Source: Dendrolimus kikuchii (lineage: Eukaryota; Arthropoda; Insecta; Lepidoptera; Lasiocampidae). From it: a DNA stretch of 64,000 nt. The notes beneath the pieces were generated by a model. It saw only the letters and a list, made by a program, of their open reading frames with translations, did no database searches and was not told the DNA's origin. Of this stretch, positions 9,830 to 21,015 are shown one piece after another (the stretch's first letter is position 1; the number at the start of each line of letters is the position of its first letter). The stretch spans positions 5,929,501 through 5,993,500 of the forward strand of contig CM034411.1 of the NCBI GenBank assembly GCA_019925095.2, given 5' to 3'. The position numbers and the translations under genes are program-made.

Positions 9830-10330
9830 TGTTACGAGTATGAGACTCGAATTAAAATGCCGTTGGAATTATTTATAAAATTTATTAGAACTATACAAAC
9901 ACGTATAACACAGGTAAAAATATAACCGAACGCAACAAATCCAAACGTAATGTAGAAGATCGTAATTCAATAACACACGCAAAGTCCGTCACTAAGTAGA
10001 TCACCGAATGTACACAAGTCTCGCCTTGATCGTTGTTCTCGCTCGACTGCCTCGTCCCTCAATTGAGGCATTGCTTCATACTGCACAGATGCAATATGTC
10101 TGCCCGGCCACGTGGACCAAATTTCCTAGAATCAGCCTGTACTTTAAATCCGACACACTTGGCTAATAACTGCCATAAAAGATTACAATACACAATGGGC
10201 TATTTTCTAATCACAAATTTAAAACACAAAGTAAACAAAAGAAATCCAAATGCCGAAAGGTAATAAAATGTGTTTCTATAGGTATGCCGGCCGGTGTGAA
10301 TTTTACTTTGTCGGCGTCTAGGTCGTAATA
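9830..10330 (-). mobile_element. Solo LTR (LTR1 family), copy 2
   Basis: A 501-bp LTR, TGTTACGAG to GTCGTAATA in plus-strand orientation, with 4-bp TSDs ATAT (9826-9829, 10331-10334). Sense is minus by comparison with copy 1. Shared blocks include GCAAAGTCCGTCACTA and GAATTTCCTAGAATCAG. No internal sequence flanks it. Confidence 0.85.
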
Positions 10331-10334
10331 ATAT

Positions 10335-11300
10335 GATTATATTTCACAGGCAGACAAACAGACAGACGTCATTGTTATAATCTTTAGGTTCCTAAAAATA
10401 AAAGGAACATAGATACAGGATACAATATTTATTATTTAAATTTCCAATTTTCTAGCAAATTCGTTGCCTATTTGACTTGCAATACCAACTTATTATAATT
10501 TCGTAAACGTTTCAAAGTCACATTTTTGTCTTCTAACATATTATGTATAGGTACATATTATTCATGCATAAGCACTTTGCAATTCCTTCGTCACGTGTTG
10601 TTATACTTTGATAAAAAAACAATCATTGTGATAAATATCCAAGCACTGAATATATCTTGGTATTTACTGAAAGATTAGCGGATACACAAAGAAAGCAGAT
10701 TGTTCGCAGATGTAATTATTGCCGAAGTAAATATTCGTGAAAATACCCTACATTATGCTATACAATAGAAAAGCGGGAGTGTGTCCATAATAGATTTCTT
10801 CGAGCGAGTAATGCACTATAAATTTAAAAAACTATTAAATATTTTTTTGTATTGGTGCTAATTTTTAATTCAACTCGTGGTATATTTTTATCGATTATAT
10901 GACTAAATAAAAGAAAAAAAATATAGAATGTTAATATGAATATTAAAAGGTCGCACGAAAAAATATAAAGTAATGCACTAGTAAATTAAAAAAAATATAT
11001 GAGCGACCTTTTAAAATTCAAATTTTGAACTGAAACTTTCAGAAACGTATTATTTTTTGATCTATAAAATTATACAGTAACGAGAAAAAAAAATGAATAA
11101 AAAGTAATATTGGTTTTTGGTGATTTTTGAAATCTTAAAAAATTCTGAGCGACCTCTTAAATTTTTCTTTTAAGAGCTCTCCATTGGAGGGCGTTGTCAA
11201 AGACTAACATTTTTTCATACGAGACTCAAAAAAAAGTCCGCGTTTTTGCGCCACCCTACTATATATACATATGTATACACACACGTCTAATTATATAACA
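10335..11300. other. AT-rich unassigned DNA with small inverted motifs
   Basis: No genes. GAGCGACCT-type motifs recur at about 10947 (inverted), 11000 and 11148. A small hairpin CTCTTAAA...TTTAAGAG sits near 11153-11177. The stretch ends with CGCGTTTTTGCGCCACCCTA. Probably an unidentified dispersed repeat. Confidence 0.3.
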
Positions 11301-11317
11301 GATTAGGAATTATTATA

Positions 11318-11640
11318 TGCAATAGAAAAAAGATGTTTCTGAACCTGACTGACATTTGGTGTTGCAAATGTCCATAGGCGATGGTAACCGATTTCCACTA
11401 AGTGGGCCGTCTGCCTGTCTGCTGAACTCCTGCAATAAAAAATAAAAAAAAAACCTGATTTCTGAAGTAGTATAAGGATTTGGCCTGTCTTATATAATAG
11501 GTAGCTCATTCCAGAGACGCACAGCCTGGACAGTAAAAGAGTGATTATAAAAACAAGACGTGTTTACAGCTGTATTTATTCTGTATCTAGTCGAGGGTCG
11601 CAAATTATGGCAGCTAGACTGGTACTGATAGTTGTAAGAC
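11318..11640 (-). pseudogene. CR1/L2-like LINE C-terminus split by SINE1
   Basis: Minus-strand sequence encodes HSFTVQAVRLWNELP and then an AKSLYYFRNQ-like stretch, homologous to 2003-2245. The frame is interrupted by a SINE1 tail at 11349-11451, then resumes as QVQKHLFS and a stop. The insertion duplicates AACCTGA, so the LINE copy was present before the SINE landed. Confidence 0.75.
11349..11451 (+). mobile_element. SINE1 tail nested in LINE, with TSD
   Basis: 5'-truncated SINE1 beginning near TTTGGTGTTGCAAATGTCC and ending TGCAATAAAAAATAAAAAAA. Flanked by AACCTGA at 11342-11348 and 11452-11458. A 5' truncation with a TSD shows reverse-transcription-based insertion. Confidence 0.85.
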
Positions 11641-11983
11641 GTAGTGTAAGTTCTACTTTATTTTGATAGTTGTTATTTTCGTTTGATTACACGAATCTGG
11701 TAAAGCGACCGCTTTAGGCCCTCTGGGCGATGAAACATCGAGACGAACCAGGGTAGAACCGAGCCCCCGCGTACCTTACTCTCTACGTGGGGCGGTCTGC
11801 AACACGCCCCATTAGAGAAGAGGTGAGCGCGCTGAACATCTGTTCGCCCCCATCTCGAAGACGAAACACCTAGCCGATAGCAGGCGCTGCGGAGACAGAA
11901 GGAGAGGACCATTCTAGACAGTTCCTCAGAACTAATTACACAAAAAATTTAAAAGTCAAAATAACCAGCCGCCTTTGTATGTA
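11641..11983. other. Unassigned, GC-richer interval
   Basis: Includes a GC-rich stretch at 11695-11915 (CGGTCTGCAACACGCCCCAT and similar). A 79-residue minus-strand frame there shows no recognisable protein. Possibly a LINE UTR. Confidence 0.3.
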
Positions 11984-12584
11984 TGTTACAGTCATAGTGA
12001 TTAAATAGCTATTATACATAATGACTGGTCATTATATATAATAGCAAAATTGACTAGACAATGTGATAAATTAATCACTTTTCGGATATTATTCAAAGTT
12101 AGCCAAAGTAATAAATACGGTCTAACTGACTTACTACCCCTCTATAAATAATAATTATGACCCAGTTAATTCATGTCAGTGCATTTTAAATATTTTATTA
12201 TTGTAGTCTTAAAAGAGTGATACCAAATACTTGTTTTGATCTCTGTGTTTTTTTTTTAATTTTGTTTTATGGCCATTTTATGAGCTTTAAATATACTTTA
12301 TAAATTAAAGTTAAATAACTTTATAACAAGGTTAATGAACGTAGAGTAATATATTTATGACAATGTTATTTTAATTCTTAGGCAAATTCAAATATAATTT
12401 TGTAATTTTTACCTATACCTACTTCTTTTATTACATTATCCAAGTCTTCGAAGATATTATATAAAATTGCTAGTTAATGTGATTAATTCTGTGTCAATTA
12501 TCACTTTATCTAAATTAAGTAGACATTATAAACTATGACTAGATAATATATATAATATCCGGATTTATTACTTTGGCTGTAACA
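11984..12584. mobile_element. MITE-I, 601-bp TA-flanked element
   Basis: Left end TGTTACAGTCATAGTGATTA and right end (reverse complement) TGTTACAGCCAAAGTAATAA are terminal inverted repeats, flanked by TA on both sides, as for Tc1/mariner-type insertions. Internal subterminal repeats such as GTGATAAATTAATCACTTT are present. No transposase frame. Short relatives occur at 6213 and 25316. Confidence 0.75.
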
Positions 12585-12652
12585 TATATATTTGTAACAA
12601 TTGTGGACAATGTATCGAATTGAGCAATGTACTCGTACAACGTGACTCGCGG

Positions 12653-12677
12653 TTCACGTGGCCCGGGGACACGTGAA
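12653..12677. promoter_or_regulatory. Inverted CACGTG (E-box) pair
   Basis: TTCACGTG and CACGTGAA form inverted arms around a GC core with CCCGGG. CACGTG is the bHLH consensus (Myc/Max, Clock/Cycle class). A similar pair followed by a related GTTATGYAACG motif lies at 23747-23771. No gene is nearby, so a regulatory role is unproven. Confidence 0.3.
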
Positions 12678-12892
12678 GTCAGTTCAGGTTATGCAACGTC
12701 CCGCCTCAGTTCAGTGATGGGGTTGATTAACATTACCCCGGGATTTTGGTTACATGACAATAATTGCCTGTGACGCTATTCTTTTAACCCGATAAATGAC
12801 GTCGTTTCTGTTTTTATAGACGAAAATAGCGAAAAAAAAGCTGCGTAGCCGCGGGGAATTCATTTAACTGCAATATCAGCGACACAAGTTAG

Positions 12893-13100
12893 CTCAAGGC
12901 TAACCATTTGATGCCGATATACTGTGAGAGCGTGGTATCACATCAACCGATGTCCAACCATGCCGCCGTTTTCTTGACTTCATAATGGACAACATGCGTA
13001 CCAATGATCTTACAAAAAGGAATGCTAAAGATTGCGAGAAGTGGCAAAGAAAGAGTGGTAAAATAGACCCCAGGTTTCGAAGCAAACGCTCCGAACGCAA
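12893..13100 (-). mobile_element. TAIL-Q repeat head fragment
   Basis: The minus strand contains TGTGATACCACGCTCTCACA and ATATCGGC, matching 16670-16725 and 59463-59510. These belong to a repeat I know as a frequent lepidopteran LINE/SINE 3' region. The overlapping open frame is not a gene. Confidence 0.55.
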
Positions 13101-13224
13101 CTAGGATTTAACGCTTTGATGATGATGGAGATCAAATAGTGGCTGAAAAATTACTCTGACATAAGACAGGCGGATATGAAGATTGTACAAAGAATCCTTG
13201 ATTTCCCAAATATCTACGATACCC

Positions 13225-13532
13225 TTTTTTATTGCAGGTCTTCAGCAGACAAGCAGATGGCCCATTTAATGGAAAGCGGTTACCATTGCCTATAGACATT
13301 TGCAACACTGGTGTTACAAATGCACTGCTGCTCTCTTAAGGGACATTGGAACCTGGTTACATTGGATACCGGAATACAATTCAAGGTTGTTATGGCGGCA
13401 TACTCTGGACCAGGGGTGGTCGCCATCCAGTCGGGCAAATGCCCTACCACCTGCCTGTGGGTTGTTTTGTCGCCTCTTACGACAGGCCGCCCGGTCGCAG
13501 GAAATTGTATTCTTTCTCTGTTCCTGCACGGA
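13225..13532 (-). mobile_element. SINE1 full-length-like copy
   Basis: Reverse orientation: TTTTTTATTGCAGG at the 3' (plus-left) side through to GTTCCTGCACGG at the 5' side. All family landmarks are present. Several overlapping frames (e.g. 13300-13600) are SINE translations. Confidence 0.8.
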
Positions 13533-13587
13533 ATAATACCCTAAAAATTAAAGGGAAATATAGTATCACTATCACGTTGTTCTGCTC

Positions 13588-13886
13588 TGAAAAAATTTAA
13601 ATCTAAAACCCAATTCCAGCACCATCTACCGGATCCAATTGAGAAACTAAATTCTAAATCATCCTGGGATATCCACCCACTCAAATACGCACAAAACATT
13701 TTTTCATCGAAATCCTGAAACCCGATTTCATTGCCACCATCTCCTGGATCCAATTGTGAATCTAAACCATCTCGGGACCCATTTGATAATATACAAAATA
13801 AATATCAAAATCGGTCCAATCGTTTAGTAGGAGTTCAGTGGCATGCACACTAACAGAAGAAATTTATATATATATATATATGTATG
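13588..13886 (+). repeat. Dispersed repeat REP-M, copy 1
   Basis: Shares AATCTAAAACCCAATTCCAG, CACCATCTCCTGGATCC, CCATCTCGGGACCCA and ATCGGTCCAATCGTTTAG-like phrases with 45838-46345 and 63195-63370, and ends in a short (TA)n tail. A typical arthropod dispersed repeat of uncertain class. Confidence 0.55.
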
Positions 13887-14634
13887 AAAATTTAATCATG
13901 CTTTTAACTATTTTATTGTTCCTAAATTTTTGATATTTGCAGAAACAAATAATATATCATTGTTATTTCAAGAACAAATATTTCAAGTCATCAATTAATT
14001 CAACGACCGTATTGATAATACACAACTTCTATTATTGAAACACGTGTTACATTACATAAAAGAATACTGCTCTTATTAGTAATGTATTTACGTCAATTTT
14101 GCCAATACAGTTCATGTGATAAGTAGGGCATGAAAAAACAACAGAAGGAACAATACAAACAATTATATAATGTGTATATATCTGTATATAGTTAATACTT
14201 TCATTAGATATACATCCATAAAAACTACTTATAATTTGGATACCCAATTTGTTACATAATTGCAATCCTATGTTTCTATCGTCGCGTATTCTGCTAGAAG
14301 CAATATTATCCATTGTCGAAAATGAATGTTAAATATAAAAAGACATTTATTTCAAATTAATTAACCAATTAAATTTCAGTAATGAACAGAATAAATCGTA
14401 GCAAGATATATTGCATGACAGTTATATGTTTCTTCTGTTTAAAATATATATAAATAGTAGATTTTTCTTATAAATTTTTTGACGAATATAATATTTATCT
14501 TTATTGTGATTTATGCTAAAATTCGATTAAAATACAAACTGATCCATGTTAAAAAATATATAGACCAATCATCATATGTACAAAGAGTAACACTAAAGAG
14601 AAAAGAGAAAAAATAGATAAAAAATAGGTTTGGT
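13887..14634. other. AT-rich intergenic DNA, nothing recognised
   Basis: An 88-residue minus-strand frame (14047-14313) has low-complexity AT codons and no similarity I recognise. Confidence 0.45.
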
Positions 14635-14690
14635 ACTGCTCCTGTGCATCGGGGACGTTCTCAAAAGGTTGGCGACGTTACCGTATTAAA
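14635..14690 (-). pseudogene. NLR-C degenerate 3' tail
   Basis: The minus strand reads GNVANLLRTSPMHRSST, aligning with RGNAASILGTLPADSDL of other copies. Only the terminal ~18 codons survive. Confidence 0.5.
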
Positions 14691-15040
14691 ATTAAAATTT
14701 AAAGACTAACAATTAAACAAAGATCTGCCCCGAGGATGATGTAAATGACTGAGTACGTTAGAAGACCACTCAAACAGCGCAGGTGTAGCTGAAACGATTT
14801 CAATCAAATTCGCTCCTTCTGTATTATTCCTTATACTATTCCTTTAACTAATATAAGTGAGCTAATAGACTTAGTAGAACACACGTTAATACTTACGTAA
14901 AGACTCCTTACAGGTACCTTCGGTTGTATAACGGTGTTATTCCGTAGAGCGACTTGGTTGACGACCTTGGCGTTACATCAAGGCATCTGACCTTCTAGAA
15001 CGTTTGGAATCAATTAGTTCACTTATATCAATATACCTTT
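14691..15040. other. Unassigned intergenic DNA
   Basis: No coding or repeat signal identified. Confidence 0.4.
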
Positions 15041-15352
15041 GTGGTCATTCAACTCATACAAAAGCATAAGAGGGAGTACTATGAGGAAATGTTCAGACTG
15101 CTGTCTTCATACTCTATCTACCGCAGCACCACTCGCCATCGATTGGGCATTTCTCTTACTATCTTAGGTATTTGGCATGAGCTTCTGGCCGAAATTTTTC
15201 GATATAATATTTTACAAAAAAAGGTGTCATAAAATTCCTTTGAAGCCGGCATCATGTTGGTAACATGGTGTTACAAGTTCATAGACGACACTACCCATTG
15301 TCCGTCATATAAGTCGTCAGCCTGATTGCTATATGTACTCCAGCTATAAAAT
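15041..15352 (+). pseudogene. CR1/Jockey-like LINE C-terminus and 3' tail
   Basis: Frame 15041-15232 reads EYYEEMFRLLSSYSIYRS, then TTRHRLGISLTILGIWHELL. This fits the (E)LFxLIPxxxFxxRxTRHxLG-type C-terminus of common lepidopteran CR1/Jockey-like LINEs. Downstream, GGTGTTACAAGTTCATAGACGAC to CTCCAGCTATAAAA resembles the tail of the LINE at 19240-19700. The RT domain is absent. Confidence 0.6.
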
Positions 15353-16227
15353 ACAACACCATAGACATAGGTAAATGAATAATCTGTATATTTTATAAAT
15401 AGCATACGATAATTATATCAGTGTATTATATTTAGTATTTAGTGGAAACTTCATACTGTGCCTACATTTATTATAGATAACATTCTCTTCTCTTGTAGCA
15501 CTATTCCGTACAAATAAAATTCCGATTCTAACTTCACTCACCTCACTTGGCTTAGCGTATTTGTCACTGTATTTGACCAACATTTGATGTATCACCAAAT
15601 ATCACAAACACGCCATCTACACATGGACTAAATGAACAAAGAACTAAACATATTCGTCTTTCACAATGACGTAAATCGGTCCGATATAGAAGTGTCAACA
15701 TCAACACCTGCTTATTTTTTAGTTTATGTTGCAACATATCAATACTTGGTATAATAAAACAAGTATAAAGCCATTAAAAATTTTGACAAAAAAGATGCTG
15801 GTGGATGCTTACAAGTTTACCAAAGTTAAAAATAGAGTTAATTAAAAAAGTTATTTTTTAAAGATTTAATAAACTACACGTTTAAACGCGACCGACGCGA
15901 CAACAGCTGCAATGACGCTAGTAATCGAAGCAAGTAAGGACAGTCGTGGCAAATATTTGGCTAATCTGAGTCCTTTGATGTGTCACTAAAAACCGACAGT
16001 GGATGGAAACACTTTTAATGTTGGCGTCATTTGCCTCATTTGTAAAAATGAAGCAAATACAACAAACTATCTCCGCTATATATGGCTGTTTTTGAGCACA
16101 GTAGTCAAATACCCGCCAAGTGAAGCGCCGCCATGAAAACGAGTGATAAGGTCAGAGTCAAAATTTAAATTGCTATTAAAAAATTCCAAGAAACTCGTTT
16201 CGAGATATTACAAACCTTCGTGTATCA
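15353..16227. other. AT-rich intergenic DNA, nothing recognised
   Basis: No repeat match or coding signal seen. Confidence 0.45.
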
Positions 16228-16259
16228 AAGTAAGCTACGGGAGACCACGTAGCTTACTT
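16228..16259. repeat. 12-bp perfect hairpin beside RTE1
   Basis: AAGTAAGCTACG, 8-base loop, CGTAGCTTACTT, ending 11 bp before the RTE1 target duplication. Possibly a template-switch scar. Confidence 0.7.
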
Positions 16260-16282
16260 AAATGGAAACTACTTTTTCTTTT

Positions 16283-16416
16283 GCAGAAGGTGATGTCAGG
16301 AGCCTTAAGAACAGACGAGCGTGCATGACAAGAGCCATGAATGTCAGAGAAGCAAGTGAGGTGTGTAAGAATAAGCCTGAATGGCGCTCTGTTGTCGTTG
16401 AAGTTATGTATGTATG
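16283..16416 (+). pseudogene. RTE1 3' fragment with TSD
   Basis: Encodes the C-terminus EGDVRSLKNRRACMTRAMNV...KNKPEWRSVV. It then lacks about 28 bp (the RAYPAREL region) before the GTATGTATGTA tail. Target duplication TACTTTTTCTTTT / TACTTTTTCTATT (16270-16282, 16417-16429), one mismatch. Confidence 0.85.
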
Positions 16417-16659
16417 TACTTTTTCTATTTATTGTGTTGATATACGAGGAAAAAAATAACTTTTGTAGTCTAACTCTGGTGTCTATCTCTTTTTCTTCTA
16501 ATATTTGTTGAGCCTACGAAGTGGCACGCCTTTGATATGTACTATATTAACTCAAACACGGTCCAAGTTTCTGCCTCAATTCAACATACATTTGCACTTT
16601 CATTCCAAAGTTACGCTTGTACATGGTAGAGCCAAGCTTGAGTCAATCTTGGTTACAGA

Positions 16660-17011
16660 TCTTAGGGCCGGCTCGACCGGTGTGATACCACGCTCTCACA
16701 GAATATCGGCGAGAAACAGTTAGGCTTGAACTAATCGTATTTTGTGCCATGAATGAGTGTCCCCAAGGCCCACTTACCTTTTCACTTGATCCACCTCCCC
16801 TATCCTTTCCTTCAACTCCAATCTCTATCCTCTTCCTCCTGTCTGATTCTTTATCTCATCCCCCTATACCATTCCGATGATCCCATTCTAAAGGCTGACA
16901 ACACGTACCTCGCCCCTGGTGTTTCAAACGTCTATAGGCGACAGTAACCACTTTCCATGAGCTGTTTCCACAGGCCATGTGCCTGTTTGCCAGCTTCGCA
17001 ATAAAAAATTG
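16660..17011 (+). mobile_element. TAIL-Q repeat, near-complete copy
   Basis: Begins GGGCCGGCTCGACCGGTGTG, continues through a pyrimidine-rich CTCTATCCTCTTCCTCC block and ends CTATAGGCGACAGTAACCAC to CTTCGCAATAAAAAA. The last ~95 bp are colinear with the tails of SINE1 and of the LINE at 19240-19700. I interpret it as a LINE 3'UTR or a SINE using that LINE's 3' end. Confidence 0.6.
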
Positions 17012-18159
17012 TTAAATTTATAAACCACAGATAACAATTAAGCTAATTAATAATTCTGACAGATAAACAAAGACGACTAATGTATACGTACTGTTTCAAT
17101 TAAAAAAGTAGGCCGCGACAATTTTAAACATGTCCCAAATAAAAACCACGTCTTGATAGTCTAAGTAGGTGACAGATAAGCTATCTGTTAGATTAACCCA
17201 AAATTACATCACTCTTGATAAATTTTAAATGATAAACATACGTAGTTACGATTACGATATATATATTTGCGTTACTCGTATGCGTTACGCAATAGATATG
17301 CGCGTTTATGGAATCGATCGATATTTTCGAGTGGTTTACTTATGACAACAAATCCAACATATCCCAACCAAAACACACATTTAAAAAAGAAAAAATCACA
17401 GGGCTTTTTACAAACAGACAAACCGATTTCGACAATTTTTAGAACCTTTATCTGTTTGTCTATTAGAGCACCACATGAAAACTACTAAACAGATTTAAAA
17501 GTTCTTGGTGCCCACTCTCCCATACCTGGACTATGTAAACTAATAAACCTATATAGTGATATTACTGATCTACATGCAAATTCATATTACAAATGTCGAA
17601 TTATTGCATATCACATTACTAATTAACTTTTCTTTTGTAAATTTCTTTACATTATATACGTTTGAAACTTAATAGCTATTAAAATTTTTGTATAAGGCAA
17701 AATTTTAGAGTGCTTATTTCTAATTGGAATCTATTAATTGATGAGTTACGTTTCTATCAAGCATAGAAGAAGAAGAAGAAGGAATATTAGTGAATGACAA
17801 TTGTCCAGTAAAAACTCGTATGTAATCTAACAGTAAATTTAAATAAAGACTATTTTTGGCGCTTGAACGTAATAAATCATTTTCAGAAGTATGTCTTCAA
17901 TGAGCTCTAAATGGGGCAACAAATTTCAATGAATATTTAATGATTATATAGCAATTTTATCTTAAACTAGCTAACCTGTGCCTTCTTTTCTGAGTGTCAG
18001 TAAAAAATATTATTAATCACAATAAAATATGGCCTACGTCACTTAGGAATAATGTACCTTTCCATTGGTGCTTTTCTTTCGAAATCGGTTCTTTACTTCA
18101 AGAGATTACTTCCTACAAACAAACTCACAACGTTTATTTACCTCTTTATAATAAATAGA
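17012..18159. other. AT-rich intergenic DNA
   Basis: Contains a short GAA run (17767-17783) and an inverted pair ACAAACAGACAAACCGAT / TTTATCTGTTTGTCTATT near 17410 and 17450. Otherwise nothing recognised. Confidence 0.4.
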
Positions 18160-18310
18160 TAGATATAACACTTGCTTATCAAAATAACAGGCACAATACA
18201 TTAGTTACAGTATATTTAGGCAGAACAAGAGATCGCTTAGAGCGATCTCTTCGAGGCGACCTACCTTGTAGGATGTTCTGTGCTCATCTGGCGATGTAGG
18301 TGGTGCAAAA
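18160..18310 (-). mobile_element. LINE 3'UTR, family UTR-H (copy 2)
   Basis: Matches 940-1101 from the AACACTT end through GGCGATGTAGGTGGTGCA. The hairpin is extended here to 10 bp: AGAGATCGCT, TAG, AGCGATCTCT (18228-18250). Confidence 0.6.
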
Positions 18311-18346
18311 ATTCAGATATTTACAGATTTAATATTAGTATGGATT

Positions 18347-18666
18347 AATATAAACTAGTGGTCGCCCGTGGTCGAAATTCGGCCATAATAATTAAAGTCA
18401 AAGACTATACTTCTATAATCACAGATTTTGCCAGGCTACATTGTTAATTTGTCTTTAACAATAAACAAAAGAGTATATATGCATGCGTGTGTCAAATAGA
18501 TGGTAGTGTGTGTAAGGTTTTTTTTTAATGTATAATTTAAAAAACAAATAACATTTTGCACTCTTTCTCTATATAAACTATAAGTGTGCGAAATTTCATA
18601 CTCCTCCGTCCGCACAATTTTCGTAAAAAGGGGTACAAAGTTTTTGCTTCACGTATTAATATATAG
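18347..18666. mobile_element. Dispersed element REP-N, copy 1
   Basis: About 320 bp, colinear with 62117-62462 (GGTCGAAATTCGGCCATAAT, AATCACAGATTTTGCCA, AATTTTCGTAAAAAGGG, CACGTATTAATATATAG). Possible 13-bp target duplication ATTAGTATGGATT / ATTAGTATAGATT at 18334-18346 and 18667-18679. No coding potential. Confidence 0.65.
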
Positions 18667-18679
18667 ATTAGTATAGATT

Positions 18680-19239
18680 TTCTTAAATTTTCAAGTAAGA
18701 TTTACTTCGATATTTCTCAAAGTTTAGTAGATTGTAATATAAAGTCTCAAATCCCTCCATAACTAAATGAGCTAACATTAAATATTTTACAAAATCCCGT
18801 GCAACATTCCCCATCACTACTTTTATATAACCTGCCTGCCCTGGAAACAATTGGGTCGAAATAATCATTTGAAAAATTTGCTTATAGAAAAGAAACTCCC
18901 AGAAATTTATTTGTAACAAGTTTTTTCATTTTTCGTTTCTATTTGAATGCCCATTGTGCACTTGAGGGTTTCTGTGAAGCTTTATTTCTCCCGGCATGTG
19001 ACTGAACGTTCACGTGGCCGAGGTAAAACTTACGTAAACGTTTCCAGAAACTCCTCCCTTCAGAGATTGAAAGGTAGTGAATTTTCTAGAAGATCTATTG
19101 TATAGCTAACAATTAATTGCTGACAAAAACTTTTCAAAATCTTTGTCTGCGATCGACCCCAGAGTGTTTCTTTGTGTATTGCCCTCAACAAGCATAACTT
19201 GCTGTGTAACTCGATAGGCAGTACATCACTCCACGCCAA
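18680..19239. other. Unassigned intergenic DNA
   Basis: No repeat or gene recognised, apart from a single TTCACGTGGCC motif around 19009-19019. Confidence 0.4.
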
Positions 19240-19704
19240 CGCCTTGTGCTTAATAAAGCCCAGTTCAGGCCGCATGTGGAGTACTGCTCACACTTGTGGG
19301 TTGGAGCACCAGCCCACCAGCTTAATCCCCTTGTTCAACGTTATCTACGTTAAGCCGTTCGTATTGTCGATGATACCATATTCACAAACGCTTTAAATAC
19401 GCTTGGCCTTCGTAGAGACTTCGCGTCTCTTTGCGTATTCTATCGTGCGTCTGTGTAACGAGGAATGTTCCGAGGAACTGTTCAGAATAGTGCCTTCGTC
19501 ATCGGCTGGGCGTTCATCCGTATTTCCTTGAGCCACTTCGTTCATGTACGCACGTTTCTCTTGTGTACGGTGTTCTAAATTTCTTTCGAGGCCGGCAGCG
19601 CGTTGATGAACTCACTGGTGTCGCAATCGTCTATAAGCGACGGTAAGCGCTTACCATCAGGTAGGCCTTTAGCCTGTCCGCTGTACACCAGCTATAGAAA
19701 AAAA
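19240..19704 (+). pseudogene. CR1/Jockey-like LINE C-terminus and 3'UTR
   Basis: Frameshifted plus-strand sequence encodes KAQFRPHVEYCSHLWVGAP, then AVRIVDDTIF, LRRDFASLCVFYR, typical of the thumb/C-terminal region of lepidopteran CR1/Jockey-like LINE ORF2. In-frame stops break it. The 3'UTR (19610-19704) reads CTATAAGCGACGGTAAGCGC, CCATCAGGTAGGCC, GCCTGTCCGCTGTACACCAG and an A-rich end. It is colinear with the SINE1 tail and so is a candidate helper lineage for SINE1. Confidence 0.75.
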
Positions 19705-19945
19705 GAACGCAATGGTATTCAATTGTCTTGGCGCAGACTAGCACATAAGCGATAAGCAGGGAATGCCGTTGTTTGATTACATTTAGCAAGTGCACATCGC
19801 GTCGTATTCATCGCTAACGCAAGGTACCCTTTGCTACATTTACTAAGACTCACTCTCACTCTAAGATAGCTTCCGACCTCCCTCTTCCTTCTCCCCATCA
19901 TTCCATTCTCCCATCTCCTTTTATCTTACCAAGTAAGTATTGTAC
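19705..19945. other. Unassigned, pyrimidine-rich at right
   Basis: The right end (CTCCCTCTTCCTTCTCCCC) resembles the pyrimidine block of TAIL-Q. The LTR at 19950 may have split a TAIL-Q copy that resumes at 20520. Confidence 0.4.
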
Positions 19946-19949
19946 ATAC

Positions 19950-20477
19950 TGTTACAACCTAGGCGCCGACAAAGACAAATTCCACGTACAGATTTGTAGA
20001 AGCACATTTATTACCCGTCGGCATTTGAACTAATAACATTGAAACTATTGTAATTATTTTATGATTGTTCTTTTGTTTACTTATTTATTGGCATACTGTT
20101 CGAGAGAATAGTTTATTGTTGTATTGTAATCATTGGCCAGGTGTTACGGATTTTAAAGTACAAGCTGATTCTAGGAAATTCGGTCAACGTTGCCGGGCGG
20201 ATACATTTCATTTGTGCAGTATAAAACGATGGCCTGATTGAGGGAGGCAGGGGGGCAGTCGAGCGAGAACCACGATCAAAGCGAGACGTGTGTACTACAA
20301 TCGGGAATCTAATAGTGACGGACTTTGCGCGTTTTATTGAATTACGACCTTCTGCATTACGTTTGGACTTGTTGTGTTCGGTTATATTTGTACCTGTGCT
20401 ATACGTGTTTCTATAGTTCTAATAAACTGTATAGTAATTCTAACGGTATTTTAATTCGAGACTCGCGACACGTAAAA
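19950..20477 (+). mobile_element. Solo LTR (LTR1 family), copy 3
   Basis: A 528-bp LTR, TGTTACAACC to CGTAAAA, flanked by ATAC (19946-19949, 20478-20481). TATAAA at 20220-20225 and a CTAATAAACT polyadenylation motif support the plus sense. No internal region. Confidence 0.88.
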
Positions 20478-20519
20478 ATACCTATGCATTTTTTTGTAAT
20501 TATTTATTTTGATGAGCAA

Positions 20520-20695
20520 TAAAGTGTTATCTATCTGTCTCTTTATCTCATTCCTCTCGTCTGGCATCTTATGTCCTGTCTCCTTCTATCACTTCCACCT
20601 ATCACATCACTCCTATTCAAGCCCATCTATCTCATCTGGCGCTCGTCGGTGTAGCCCCTAGTGTTGCAATTGTCTATCGGTGACGTTACACCTTC
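20520..20695 (+). mobile_element. TAIL-Q repeat, partial
   Basis: Pyrimidine-rich run, then CCTAGTGTTGCAATTGTCTATCGGTGACG, matching the tails at 16905 and 57590. The end is truncated. Confidence 0.5.
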
Positions 20696-21015
20696 TTCTT
20701 GTTGGCCGGTCTCACAGTAAATGAAGATTCGGATGCTCCATCAACCTTCAGTCCTGCGAAAAACGCTTGCGCATTCACTTCCAGCCTGGACGGACGACCC
20801 CCGGACACCCTACCAATAGCCGGAGAGCTGGGTCTCTCCGGGCACTTTAGGTCTCACTTCGAGGTAAGACCCTCCTTTCCGGCCTTTGTGTGCGGGGGAT
20901 ACGGTTACCCAGCCGCTCGCCCGCCAGGCCGTGGCCTACAACGGCTGGAGGTCGTCGTGGCTCTGGCGGGATCAAGCTTTTGTCAAATTTTGCTGATCGG
21001 TAAGATATAGGCACC
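20696..21015 (+). other. GC-rich 103-codon open frame, unassigned
   Basis: An open frame over a GC-rich island (CCGGAGAGCTGGGTCTCTCC, GCCGCTCGCCCGCCAGGCCG). No motif or protein family recognised. The surrounding repeats suggest a LINE UTR or 5' region rather than a host gene. Confidence 0.3.

Noticed and set aside
20699..21010. 103-codon GC-rich open frame as a host gene
   Set aside because: No recognisable domain, and flanked by retroelement tails; listed only as unassigned.
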